A stretch of 64,000 bases of DNA, from positions 62,001 to 126,000 of the forward strand of contig CAWIMQ010000001.1 of the NCBI GenBank assembly GCA_963837265.1, written 5' to 3'. This document shows, one piece after another, positions 56,852-64,000 of this stretch; position 1 is the first letter of the stretch; each line of letters begins with the position of its first letter. Source of the stretch: DATBLE01 sp963837265 (GTDB lineage Bacteria > Actinomycetota > Thermoleophilia > Gaiellales > Gaiellaceae). The translations under genes and the position numbers were made by a program. The notes beneath the pieces were generated by a model. That model searched no databases. It saw only the letters and a list, made by a program, of their open reading frames with translations, and had not been told where the DNA came from.

Positions 56852-58525
56852 TCAGACCGAGCGCCCCCGGCGCAGGGACAGGAGCGTCTCGAGCTCGCGG
56901 ACGCCGAGCGCGCGGCACGACACGCCGTACGCGGCGATCCCGCCGGCGAGGGCGACGAGGAGGGCGCCGAGCGCGGCGCCGAACGAGTGGCCGAGCGCGT
57001 GGTGGAGCCCGTACCAGAGGCCGTAGCCGGCGCCCGCGAGCACGGCGCTCGCGGCGGTGACACGGGTGACGGTGCGTACCGTCTCCCCCAGCTCGAGCCG
57101 CCCGAGCCGGCGGTGGAGCAGCCAGAGCAGCGCCGCGGAGCCGGCGATGTTGACGACCGAGGTCGAGAGCGGGAGCCCCCAGATCCCGAGGGTGTAGAAG
57201 GCGCCGTCGAGCGCCGCGTTCAGGCCGAGGTTGCCGAGCGCGACCCAGGTCGGGATCCACGGCGACTGCAGGGAGAAGAAGGCGCGGTTCAGCATCAGCA
57301 TGAAGCCGTTGAAGGCGAGGCCGAGCGAGAACGCGGCGAGCGCGTCGGCGGTCGCAGGCGTCTGGCTCGAGGTGAAGTCGCCGCGCTGGAAGACGACCCG
57401 GACGATCGGGTCGGCGAGGACGGCGCAGATCACGCTCGCGGGCACGAGGAGGAACGCGATCTGGCGGATCCCGGTCGCCACCGTCGTACGGAACCCCTCC
57501 AGGTCGGCCCGCGAGGCGAGCCGCGCGAGCGAGGGGAACAGCACCGTCGCGACCGCGACCGAGAACATGCCCTGCGGGAGCATGTACAGGCGAAAGGCGG
57601 CGTTGATCGCGCTGGGCGCGTGGTTGCGGTCGATCAAGCGGGCGGCGAAGAAGGTGTCGACGACCGCGTTGAAGTTGATCAGCCCGAGACCGATGGTGAT
57701 CGGGACCATCAGCACGAGCGTCCGGCGGACGGCCGGGTCGCGCCAGTCGATCACCACGTGCAGACGGCCGTCTCGCCCGCGCAGCCAGGGGATCGGAAGC
57801 AGGAACTGCAACAGCGTCGCCGCAAGGATCGAGAACGCGTAGACGTACAACTCGTGGTCGCGCCCGCTCACGTGCGGGATCCCGAGCAAGAGGCCGGCGA
57901 TGATCGCGACGTTCCAGAAGACCGGCGTCAGCGCGGGGACGGTGAAGTGCTCGTAGGTGTTCAGGATGCCGACCACGATCCCGGAGAGCCCGAGCAGGAC
58001 GACGATGGGAAAGAGGACGCGCGAGAGGCCGACGGCGAGATCGCCGTAGCCGAAGGCGCGCATGATCCACGGTGCGAGCAGGATGAAGAGGGCCGTGACG
58101 CCGCCGAGGCCGAGCAGGACGAGCCAGAACAGGCTGGAGGCGACGCGCCAGGCACGCCTGCGCTCTCCCTTGACGAGCAGGTCGCTGAAGACCGGCACGA
58201 ACGCGGACGACAGGGCGGCGTCGGCGACGAGGGAGCGCACCGTGTTCGGGATCAGAAAGGCGACCTCGAAGGCGTTGATCGCGCCGACGGTCCCGAAGTA
58301 GTAGCGAGCGACGATCTCGCGGACGAGACCGAGCACCCGCGAGAGGCCGGTCGCGAGCGAGAAGATCGCGGTCGACCGGGCGAGGCGGTGGCTGTGGCCG
58401 GCGCCGGCCGGCGCGGGAACGACCTCCTCGGACGAGGTGCTCACGCGCTGCCCCACGACGCCGTCCGTAACGGTGTCCGGCACTGCCCGCGCGCACGCGT
58501 GGTCCCTCCTGGAAGTGCCCGGCAC
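56852..58525 (-). CDS. murJ: Lipid II flippase MurJ
   Basis: 557 residues, about 14 membrane segments, MVF/MATE fold: STAIFSLATGLSRVLGLVREIVARYYFGTVGAINAFEVAFLIPN near 50 (the conserved R in LVRE and the PN), VLFPIVVLLGLSGIVVGILNTYEHF, and LYMLPQGMFSVAVATVLFPSLARLA near 310. It flips lipid II for cell-wall synthesis. A start at ATG 58525 leaves a 48-residue soluble lead; GTG at residue 28 is an alternative. Confidence 0.93.
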   Translation of the reverse strand: MPGTSRRDHACARAVPDTVTDGVVGQRVSTSSEEVVPAPAGAGHSHRLARSTAIFSLATGLSRVLGLVREIVARYYFGTVGAINAFEVAFLIPNTVRSLVADAALSSAFVPVFSDLLVKGERRRAWRVASSLFWLVLLGLGGVTALFILLAPWIMRAFGYGDLAVGLSRVLFPIVVLLGLSGIVVGILNTYEHFTVPALTPVFWNVAIIAGLLLGIPHVSGRDHELYVYAFSILAATLLQFLLPIPWLRGRDGRLHVVIDWRDPAVRRTLVLMVPITIGLGLINFNAVVDTFFAARLIDRNHAPSAINAAFRLYMLPQGMFSVAVATVLFPSLARLASRADLEGFRTTVATGIRQIAFLLVPASVICAVLADPIVRVVFQRGDFTSSQTPATADALAAFSLGLAFNGFMLMLNRAFFSLQSPWIPTWVALGNLGLNAALDGAFYTLGIWGLPLSTSVVNIAGSAALLWLLHRRLGRLELGETVRTVTRVTAASAVLAGAGYGLWYGLHHALGHSFGAALGALLVALAGGIAAYGVSCRALGVRELETLLSLRRGRSV

Positions 58526-58604
58526 CGTGTGCTCACGGCGTGAGCATAGGGAGAGCGCCTGTTGCTACCATCGTGGCGCCGGCGGTCGCCGGCGCTTTCA
58601 CGCT

Positions 58605-58877
58605 ATGCCGAACATCAAGCAGCAGGAGAAGCGCGTCCGGATCACGGAGCGGCAGCGGGCCGAGAACCTCCGGTACCGCTCGACCGTGAAGACCCTGACG
58701 AAGCGGCTGGAGGCAGCGGTCGAGACTGGGAACGCCGAGGAGATCGCAGCCGAGCATCGCCTGCTCGTCCGGTGGGTCGACCGCGCCGCCTCGAAGGGCG
58801 CCCTGCACGCGAACACCGCCGCCCGGAAGAAGGCGCAGGCGGCGCGTCTCGTCGCCGGCTCGACGAGCGCCTCCTAG
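58605..58877 (+). CDS. rpsT: 30S ribosomal protein S20
   Basis: 90 residues from ATG 58605: MPNIKQQEKRVRITERQRAENLRYRSTVKTLTKRLEAAVETGN, LVRWVDRAASKGALHANTAARKKAQAARLV, the S20 three-helix bundle. A GC-rich hairpin GCGCCGGC/GCCGGCGC (58577-58596) lies just upstream, and no clear ribosome site, as in genes under autogenous control. Its TAG is part of the CTAG that borders the IS element. Divergent from murJ. Confidence 0.93.
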   Translation: MPNIKQQEKRVRITERQRAENLRYRSTVKTLTKRLEAAVETGNAEEIAAEHRLLVRWVDRAASKGALHANTAARKKAQAARLVAGSTSAS

Positions 58878-60537
58878 CCTCGATTCCGCACGTCTGGCGT
58901 TGGTGGCGGGCAAGGAAACGTCCTCCTGTGCAGGGAGGATGTGGGTTGTCTCGACCTACATCCCGCACGAGGAGGACGCACCTTGAGAGTGAAGTCTGGC
59001 AGCCGGCTCGGATCGCTTCAAATCGCTGCTGATCAGGAGGGCCTCGTGTCGCGTTCTGGCTTGGCGCTGGTGGTCGAGCTGGCGGCCCGGCTGGGGGTCG
59101 AGCGGGAGCTCTCGTCCGGGCTCGGGGGCGTGTTCAAGCGGCGCCCGCTGCACGACCCGGGGCGGGTGGTGGTTGATCTGGCGACGATGCTGATCGACGG
59201 CGGCGACTGCGTCTCGGATCTCGGCGCGCTTGCCGAGCAGCCAGACTTGTTCGGCGGTGTCGCGTCGCACTCGACCGCGACGCGGCTGTTGTACGCGCTC
59301 GGCGAGGACGAGCTGGCGTCGATCCGGGTCGCACGCCGCAGTGCCCGCGAGCGGGCCTGGTCGCTGGGGGCGCGCCCGGAGACGGTCACGCTCGATTTCG
59401 ACGCGCAGCTGTTGGAGTGCCGCACCGAGAAGGAGGGTGGGGCGCCGCACCGCAAGGGCGGCTTCGGCTTCCACCCGCTGCACTGCTTCCTCGACGAGAC
59501 GGGTGAGCACCTGGCGGGCCTGCTGCGTCCTGGCAATGCCGGCTCGAACACCGCCGCGGACCACATCACGGTGCTCGAGCAGGCGCTGGCGCAGCTGCCG
59601 GCCGAGGTCGCCGATCGCGAAGACGACGAACCGGTGCCACTGCTCGCACGCGCTGACGCGGCCGGCGCCACACACGCCTTCGCGCAGGCGCTGCGGGAGC
59701 GCCGGATCCGCTTCTCGCTCGGCTACTACGTCGATGAGCGCGTCGGGCAGGCCGCGTTGGCGGTGTCGAAGAAGCGCTGGCTGCCGGCGCTCGACGGCGG
59801 CGAGGAGGCACGCGAGGGAGCCTGGGTCGCCGAGCTGACGGCGCAGGTCGATCTGAGCGCCTGGCCGGAAGGAACGCGGCTGATCGTGCGCAAGGAACGG
59901 CCGCACCCGGGCGCGCAGCTGCGCTTCACCGACGCCGGCGGACACCGCTACCAGTGCTTCCTCACCGACCAGACCGGTGAGGACATCGCCGAGCTCGAGC
60001 GCCGCCACCGCCTGCACGCGCGCGTCGAGGACCGGATCCAGGAATCCCAAGAGCTCGGCCTCGGCCGCCTGCCCTTCCAGGCGCTCGAGCCCAACCGGGC
60101 CTGGTTCGAGCTCGCGCTGCTCGCCCAGGACCTGCTCGCCTGGCTGCGCCTGCTCGTGCTCGCCGGCGAGCTCGCGCTCGCGAAACCCAAACGGCTCCGC
60201 CACCGCCTCCTCCACGTCGCCGGCCGCCTCACCCGCTCCGGCCGCCGCCGAGCGCTGCACCTGCCGGCCGCATGGCCGTGGCGCGACGACCTCACTGCCG
60301 CCTTCGCACGCGTCACCGCGCTCGCACCCGGCTGACCGCCCGAGCACGCTCCCCAGAAACCGAGCCACCCCGCCACACCGGCCGCGGCATGCGCACCAGC
60401 GCCCGAACCACCGGCCCCCGCCGACGCGATGCCCTCGCCTCGGTGGCCACGAACACCGAAACGGAAACGCGAACTCCTTTCCAGAACAGACAACAGCTAC
60501 AAGCCAACCCTCCCGCGAGCTTCGTGCGGAATCGAGG
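58878..60537 (+). mobile_element. IS1380-family insertion sequence, complete
   Basis: 1660 bp with 15-bp perfect terminal inverted repeats CCTCGATTCCGCACG (58878-58892 and, inverted, 60523-60537), similar to the CCTAGATTCTACG ends known for ISEcp1. A 4-bp CTAG lies on both sides (58874-58877, 60538-60541) as target duplication. It encodes one full transposase. Confidence 0.9.
58983..60335 (+). CDS. IS1380-family transposase
   Basis: About 450 residues from TTG 58983 (GTG 58989 also possible). The DDE pattern of IS1380: DLATMLIDGGDCVSDLGAL near 60, TVTLDFDAQLLE near 135 (first Asp), the segment LLARADAAGATHAFAQALRERRIRFSLGYYVDE near 220 (second Asp), and a C-terminal AELERRHRLHARVEDRIQESQELGLGRLPFQALEPNRAWFELALLAQDLLAWLR with the Glu. 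Full length for the family, no frameshift, so the element may be active. Confidence 0.9.
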   Translation: MRVKSGSRLGSLQIAADQEGLVSRSGLALVVELAARLGVERELSSGLGGVFKRRPLHDPGRVVVDLATMLIDGGDCVSDLGALAEQPDLFGGVASHSTATRLLYALGEDELASIRVARRSARERAWSLGARPETVTLDFDAQLLECRTEKEGGAPHRKGGFGFHPLHCFLDETGEHLAGLLRPGNAGSNTAADHITVLEQALAQLPAEVADREDDEPVPLLARADAAGATHAFAQALRERRIRFSLGYYVDERVGQAALAVSKKRWLPALDGGEEAREGAWVAELTAQVDLSAWPEGTRLIVRKERPHPGAQLRFTDAGGHRYQCFLTDQTGEDIAELERRHRLHARVEDRIQESQELGLGRLPFQALEPNRAWFELALLAQDLLAWLRLLVLAGELALAKPKRLRHRLLHVAGRLTRSGRRRALHLPAAWPWRDDLTAAFARVTALAPG

Positions 60538-60744
60538 CTAGAGCCCGCCGTCGAGCCAGACCGCCCAGGCGGGCATCGAGTGGGGCCGGCCGTTCGGACT
60601 GGTGGTGCTGAACCAGTAGTTGAGCGCGCGCTCGAGTCGCTCGACCGCCCAGCTCCACGGCAGGAGACCCTCTGTGGTGTCAGGGACCCCGTACCCGGCC
60701 GGCATCACCGGGCGGTCGGCATCGGGCTCGCTGCGGGCCGTCAT
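60538..60744 (-). pseudogene. PPOX-type flavin oxidoreductase, N-terminal fragment at the IS border
   Basis: 68 codons from ATG 60744: PAGYGVPDTTEGLLPWSWAVERLERALNYWFSTTSPNGRPHSMPAWAVWLDGGL, then TAG formed by the CTAG at the IS border. This is the start of a pyridoxamine-5'-phosphate-oxidase-like (F420/FMN split-barrel) protein, whose families continue after WAVWLDGxL with a strand and nucleotide site. The rest of the gene is absent from the other side of the IS, where rpsT lies instead. The ATG overlaps the holA stop by 4 bp. Confidence 0.8.
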
Positions 60745-61736
60745 TCGCGCCCGTTGCCCGCGCGCGCCGGTGCCGGCTCGTCGGGCCGCGTGATCGCGAC
60801 CAGGGCGCGCTGGAGCTCGAGCTCCGCCGGCAGGCGGCTCCCTCCCTTCAACGCGAGGTCGAGGCCGGCCAGGCGGACGATCGCCTCCCGCAGCTCGTCC
60901 TCGGAGAAGTTCCGCGACTGGGCGAAGGCCTTCTCGGCCGCGAACGGGTGCATCTTCAGCTCGGCGGCGGCATCCCGCGCACGGATGCCCTGCGCGTCGA
61001 GCCGCCGGCACGCCTGGACGCGCCGGACGTGTGCGGCGATCCGGCCGACCAGCATGAGGATCTCGCCCGATCGCGACGAGCGCTCGAGGATCGACTCGCA
61101 GGCGGCGAGGACGCCGCCGACATCGCGCTTCCCCCACCCGTCGGTGAGGACGAACGGCGGCACCTCCGCGCGCGCGGCGACGAGGAGCTCGACGTCGCCC
61201 TCGCCGACCTCGTCCCTGCCGGCCCAGGCGGCCAGCTTGTCCACCTCGCCGGCGAGTTCGTGCGGACTCTCCCCGACCAGCTCGACGAGCGCCCGGCAGG
61301 CGCCGGCGCTCGCGCGAACGCCGTGCCGGCCGAACTGGTCCGCCACCCACTTCGGAAGCTCGCGCTTGGAGACGTCGTAGACGAGCACCTGTCCCGCCTT
61401 CGCGCACGCCTTCGCGAGCGGCGAGTCCCTGCGGATCGCCTCGCCGACGAGCGCGAGCACCGTTCCCGGCGCGGGCGCCGCGAGGTAGTGACCGACCGCC
61501 TTTGCGTCGCCCGCCTTCCAGCGCTCGGCCTCGGTCACGAGCACGAGGCGGCCCTCGCTGGCGAACAACCCGAGCGCGTTGCACGCTGCGACCGCGTCCT
61601 CGCCGCTGGCTTCCCGGGCGGACAGGCGCTCGACCGAGTCCTCGCCGAAACGCTCGCGCAGGCGGCGGATCGCACGCTCGATCTTCGGGAGGTCGCCGCC
61701 CGTGAGCAGGTAGGCCGACTTCAGCTCGTCCGCCAC
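60741..61736 (-). CDS. holA: DNA polymerase III subunit delta
   Basis: 331 residues from GTG 61736: ADELKSAYLLTGGDLPKIERAIRRLRERF, LGLFASEGRLVLVTEAERWKAGD, GQVLVYDVSKRELPKWVADQFGRHG, LVGESPHELAGEVDKLAAWAG and LVGRIAAHVRRVQACRRL. The order is that of HolA, the clamp-loader subunit that opens the beta ring. Its position directly after comEC is the usual one (comEA-comEC-holA-rpsT). Confidence 0.9.
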   Translation of the reverse strand: MADELKSAYLLTGGDLPKIERAIRRLRERFGEDSVERLSAREASGEDAVAACNALGLFASEGRLVLVTEAERWKAGDAKAVGHYLAAPAPGTVLALVGEAIRRDSPLAKACAKAGQVLVYDVSKRELPKWVADQFGRHGVRASAGACRALVELVGESPHELAGEVDKLAAWAGRDEVGEGDVELLVAARAEVPPFVLTDGWGKRDVGGVLAACESILERSSRSGEILMLVGRIAAHVRRVQACRRLDAQGIRARDAAAELKMHPFAAEKAFAQSRNFSEDELREAIVRLAGLDLALKGGSRLPAELELQRALVAITRPDEPAPARAGNGRE

Positions 61737-61752
61737 GCACCGCCAAGGATAG

Positions 61753-63261
61753 TCAGCGTCCCCACGTGCGCCGGACTGCGGCGCCGTGGACCAGCACCGC
61801 CGACGAGGCCAGCAGCAACAGCCCGCCGAGGCCGGCCGTCGTCGAGACGACAGCGCCCGGCAGACCGCCGACGAGCCGCGCGCAGCCGGCGAGGTACGCC
61901 GCCAGCCAGCCGTTGACGGTCGCGATCGGGCCTGCCGCCGCCGGCGAGATCGTGTCGGCCAGTGCGGACGCGAACGACAGGCCGAGGAGCGGCCCGACGA
62001 CGGGAGCCGCGAGGGCGTTCGCCGGCACGGAGTACAGCGGAATCCGTCCGAACTGGAGCCAGAGGACCGGCGCGGTGGCGAGGCCGCACGCAAGCGAGAC
62101 GGCGACCGCCTCCGCCAAGGGCTTCGGCACCGGGTAGCCGGCGAGAAGCCGCTGGGCCCGCGGCACGGCGACGAAGATCGCGACGACGGCGACGAACGAC
62201 AGCTGGAAGCCGGCATCGAGCAGGTTGTAGGGGCTCCAGGCGAGCAGGATCAGGGCGCCGACCAGCAGGAAGTGCCAGCGATCGCGCTGCCGTGCCGTCA
62301 GCCAGGCGAGCGAGCCGAGCGCACCGGCGATGCCCGCGCGGATCACCGACGGCTGCGCCCCGACGGCGAGCACGTAGGAGGCCATCCCCGCCAGCGCTCC
62401 GAGCTCGCCCAGCCAGCGCGGCAGGCCAACCAGCCACGCTAGCCCGAGCACGCCGACCGCGACGAAGACGACGTTCTGGCCGCTGACTGCGAGCAGGTGG
62501 TAGAGACCGGACGCCCGGAAGGCGTCCTGGAGGCCGGGTGAGAGGCCCTGATCCTCGCCGAGGACGATCCCCTCGAGGACCGCTCGGCGCTCTGCCCCGA
62601 GGCCGGGTGCCAGCGAGCGCGCGAGCCAGGCACGAACCCGATCCGCGTAGCCGCCGACGCCGCCTCGCCGTCCGACGACCCGCCATTCCTTCGCGGCGAC
62701 CACGACATGGACGCCGTGCCGGCGGAGCCAGGTACGCTCGTCGAAGCCGTTCGAAGCCGGCCGCGGCAGCTTCAGTCGCGCGTCGAGCTCGACGATCGCA
62801 CCCTGGGGAGGCGCGCGACCGAGCGGGAGCTCGAGGAGCACGGCCTCGTCGGGCGCGAGCGAGCCGAAGCGGACGACCCGGGCCGGAACGCGCAGCTGGA
62901 AGGCGCCGGAACGAGACGGGGCAGTCACGACCAGCCTCGCGCTCGCCGTCTCGCCGACCCGTGGCAGCAGGATGCTCGAGTCGAGCGCGTCGAGGCGCAC
63001 GCTCCCCCACCACCAGCCCGCGAGCAGCAGACCGGCCGCGACGAGCGCCACCCGGGCACGAGGGTCGTCGACGAAGGCGGCGCTGAAGGCTGCCCCCGCC
63101 GCGAGCAGCGCGACCGTGGGCCCCGTCCCGCGGGCGACATTCGCCGCGGCGAGCCCCAGGCATGCCGAGGCGGCCAGCAGGTACGGGTAGAGCAGGAGCA
63201 GCCGCGTCCCGGGCGCGGCCCGGAGCTTTGCGGCAACGAGGGCGCGCAGCCCGCGGGTCAC
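61753..63261 (-). CDS. comEC: ComEC/Rec2-type DNA uptake channel, without metallo-beta-lactamase domain
   Basis: 502 residues: N-terminal membrane segments, a soluble DUF4131/OB-like part (residues 95-195), then the competence domain GIVLGEDQGLSPGLQDAFRASGLYHLLAVSGQNVVFVAVGVLGL near 225 with further membrane segments up to the end. Full ComEC proteins of about 750 residues carry a C-terminal metallo-beta-lactamase domain, absent here; the chain ends directly after the last membrane helices. The stop is clean, and the next gene starts 16 bp further on. Confidence 0.88.
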   Translation of the reverse strand: MTRGLRALVAAKLRAAPGTRLLLLYPYLLAASACLGLAAANVARGTGPTVALLAAGAAFSAAFVDDPRARVALVAAGLLLAGWWWGSVRLDALDSSILLPRVGETASARLVVTAPSRSGAFQLRVPARVVRFGSLAPDEAVLLELPLGRAPPQGAIVELDARLKLPRPASNGFDERTWLRRHGVHVVVAAKEWRVVGRRGGVGGYADRVRAWLARSLAPGLGAERRAVLEGIVLGEDQGLSPGLQDAFRASGLYHLLAVSGQNVVFVAVGVLGLAWLVGLPRWLGELGALAGMASYVLAVGAQPSVIRAGIAGALGSLAWLTARQRDRWHFLLVGALILLAWSPYNLLDAGFQLSFVAVVAIFVAVPRAQRLLAGYPVPKPLAEAVAVSLACGLATAPVLWLQFGRIPLYSVPANALAAPVVGPLLGLSFASALADTISPAAAGPIATVNGWLAAYLAGCARLVGGLPGAVVSTTAGLGGLLLLASSAVLVHGAAVRRTWGR

Positions 63262-63860
63262 GGCACCACCAGCCCGCGCAGCTGGTCGACCCGGGACGGG
63301 CCGATCCCGGGGACGTCGTCGAGCTGGTCGACCGAGCGGAACGCTCCGTGCGAGCTGCGGTAATCGAGGATCTTCTGCGCAGTGACGGGGCCGATCCCGG
63401 GCAGCGCGTCGAGCTGCTCCGCCGTCGCGGTGCTGAGCTGGATCGGGCCGGCCGGCGCCCCCGGCGCCGGGGCGCCCTGGGCCACGGCCACCGCCGGCGG
63501 CAGCCTCGCCGGCACCAGCACCTGCTCGCCGTCGGCGACCGGCGCCGCGAGGTTGAGCGCGGCCGGGTCGGCCTTCCGCGTCGTACCGCCCGCGCGGGAG
63601 ACCGCGTCGGCGATGCGCGACCCCGCCGGCAGCTTGTACAGCCCCGGACGCCGGACGGCACCGACCACGTAGACGACGAGCCGCGTGCTGTGCGGGCCGC
63701 TCACGTCGGGCCCGCTCGCGGCCGACCCGACGATCGGCGGCGCGGCTGCCCCGGCGGGAGCTCCCGCCCGGAGCAGGAACCGGGCGCCGACGAGGAGCAC
63801 GACGACCAGCAGGAGCCCGCCGAGGAGCACCCGGCGCCGTGAGAGCACGAGCGGTTGCAT
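63258..63860 (-). CDS. comEA: ComEA-type DNA receptor
   Basis: 200 residues: one N-terminal membrane anchor (RVLLGGLLLVVVLLVGARFLL), an Ala/Pro linker, an SLBB-like domain (LVVYVVGAVRRPGLYKLPAGSRIADAVSRAGG) and a C-terminal double helix-hairpin-helix (STATAEQLDALPGIGPVTAQKILDYRSSHGAFRSVDQLDDVPGIGPSRVDQL). It binds incoming DNA outside the membrane and passes it to ComEC. Start overlaps nothing; the stop overlaps comEC by 4 bp. Confidence 0.93.
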   Translation of the reverse strand: MQPLVLSRRRVLLGGLLLVVVLLVGARFLLRAGAPAGAAAPPIVGSAASGPDVSGPHSTRLVVYVVGAVRRPGLYKLPAGSRIADAVSRAGGTTRKADPAALNLAAPVADGEQVLVPARLPPAVAVAQGAPAPGAPAGPIQLSTATAEQLDALPGIGPVTAQKILDYRSSHGAFRSVDQLDDVPGIGPSRVDQLRGLVVP

Positions 63861-64000
63861 GTCGCCTATCCTGGCGACGGACCCCTCACGCGTGGCTCAC
63901 GGAATCGTCACGAAACCGGAACATCCTGCCCTCAGGCACGGCCCGCCACGGTCGGCCGCCGGGCCGCCCCCGACCAGATCGATCAGTCGGGCGTGCGTGC
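63861..64000. other. Region upstream of comEA, no gene seen
   Basis: 140 bp to the window edge. On the minus strand AGGATAGG precedes the comEA ATG. No coding sequence, tRNA or clear promoter could be supported. Confidence 0.4.

Overview
The window reads as chromosomal DNA of a very GC-rich (about 70 % by eye) actinobacterium. Leaderless promoters, GTG/TTG starts, a group III phosphofructokinase, an Ala/Glu-tailed ribosomal protein S1 and the gene clusters hemW-hrcA-dnaJ-prmA-mtaB and phoH-ybeY-dgkA-cdd-era fit Actinomycetota. A deep-branching class such as Thermoleophilia is my inference and is not proven by anything in the window. Most genes lie on the minus strand. There is no CRISPR array, no rRNA and one tRNA (Leu, CAA).

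Layout. 0-5.7 kb: folate genes pabC/pabB, a secreted N,N-dimethylformamidase-like protein, an alpha/beta hydrolase, and a small operon of an RHH regulator with a perfect palindromic operator, a 42-residue ORF and a DUF4097 protein. 5.7-11 kb: transglycosylase, coaE, rpsA and polA. 11-17 kb: a truncated GNAT, a LarA-like protein and a LIV-type ABC transporter without a binding protein. 17-24 kb: tRNA-Leu, an exact 128-bp duplication, a PPi-type phosphofructokinase, a DDAH-like protein, and a Tat-exported DyP-like protein with a lipoprotein and a GT39 enzyme.

24.1-30.8 kb is the most distinctive block: a complete bacterial microcompartment (BMC) operon. It holds a GntR/UTRA regulator, three predicted cargo enzymes with N-terminal encapsulation-type helices (an RpiB-like protein, DeoC and a CoA-acylating aldehyde dehydrogenase) and six shell proteins (one BMC-H, two BMC-T, three BMC-P). 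This matches the sugar-phosphate-utilising (SPU) type. The likely core reaction is 2-deoxyribose-5-phosphate to glyceraldehyde-3-phosphate plus acetaldehyde, then acetyl-CoA. No PduL/PTA or alcohol dehydrogenase is visible.

30.9-39 kb carries a MacB-type ABC exporter and a two-component/cyclase signalling operon that are both shattered by many single-base frameshifts, while genes on both sides are clean. This is either decay or a local sequence-quality problem. 39-53 kb is housekeeping: era, cdd, dgkA-PAP2, ybeY, phoH interrupted by an intein, yqeY, HIT, mtaB, prmA, dnaJ, hrcA, hemW, a DUF1272 zinc ribbon and lepA. 53.4-55.3 kb is a lower-GC island with an orphan HUH Rep-like protein. 55.3-64 kb carries a cupin-TPR protein, murJ, rpsT, an intact IS1380-family element abutting a truncated PPOX gene, holA, comEC and comEA.

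Across the window runs a set of short, nearly perfect hairpins, most with a 3-nt loop. Many sit at or in the last codons of genes, and two lie in frame inside polA. At least two sequence families can be recognised: CCATTT...AAATGGTTAG and a GGGGGAA/TTCCCCC type. They look like small dispersed palindromic elements.
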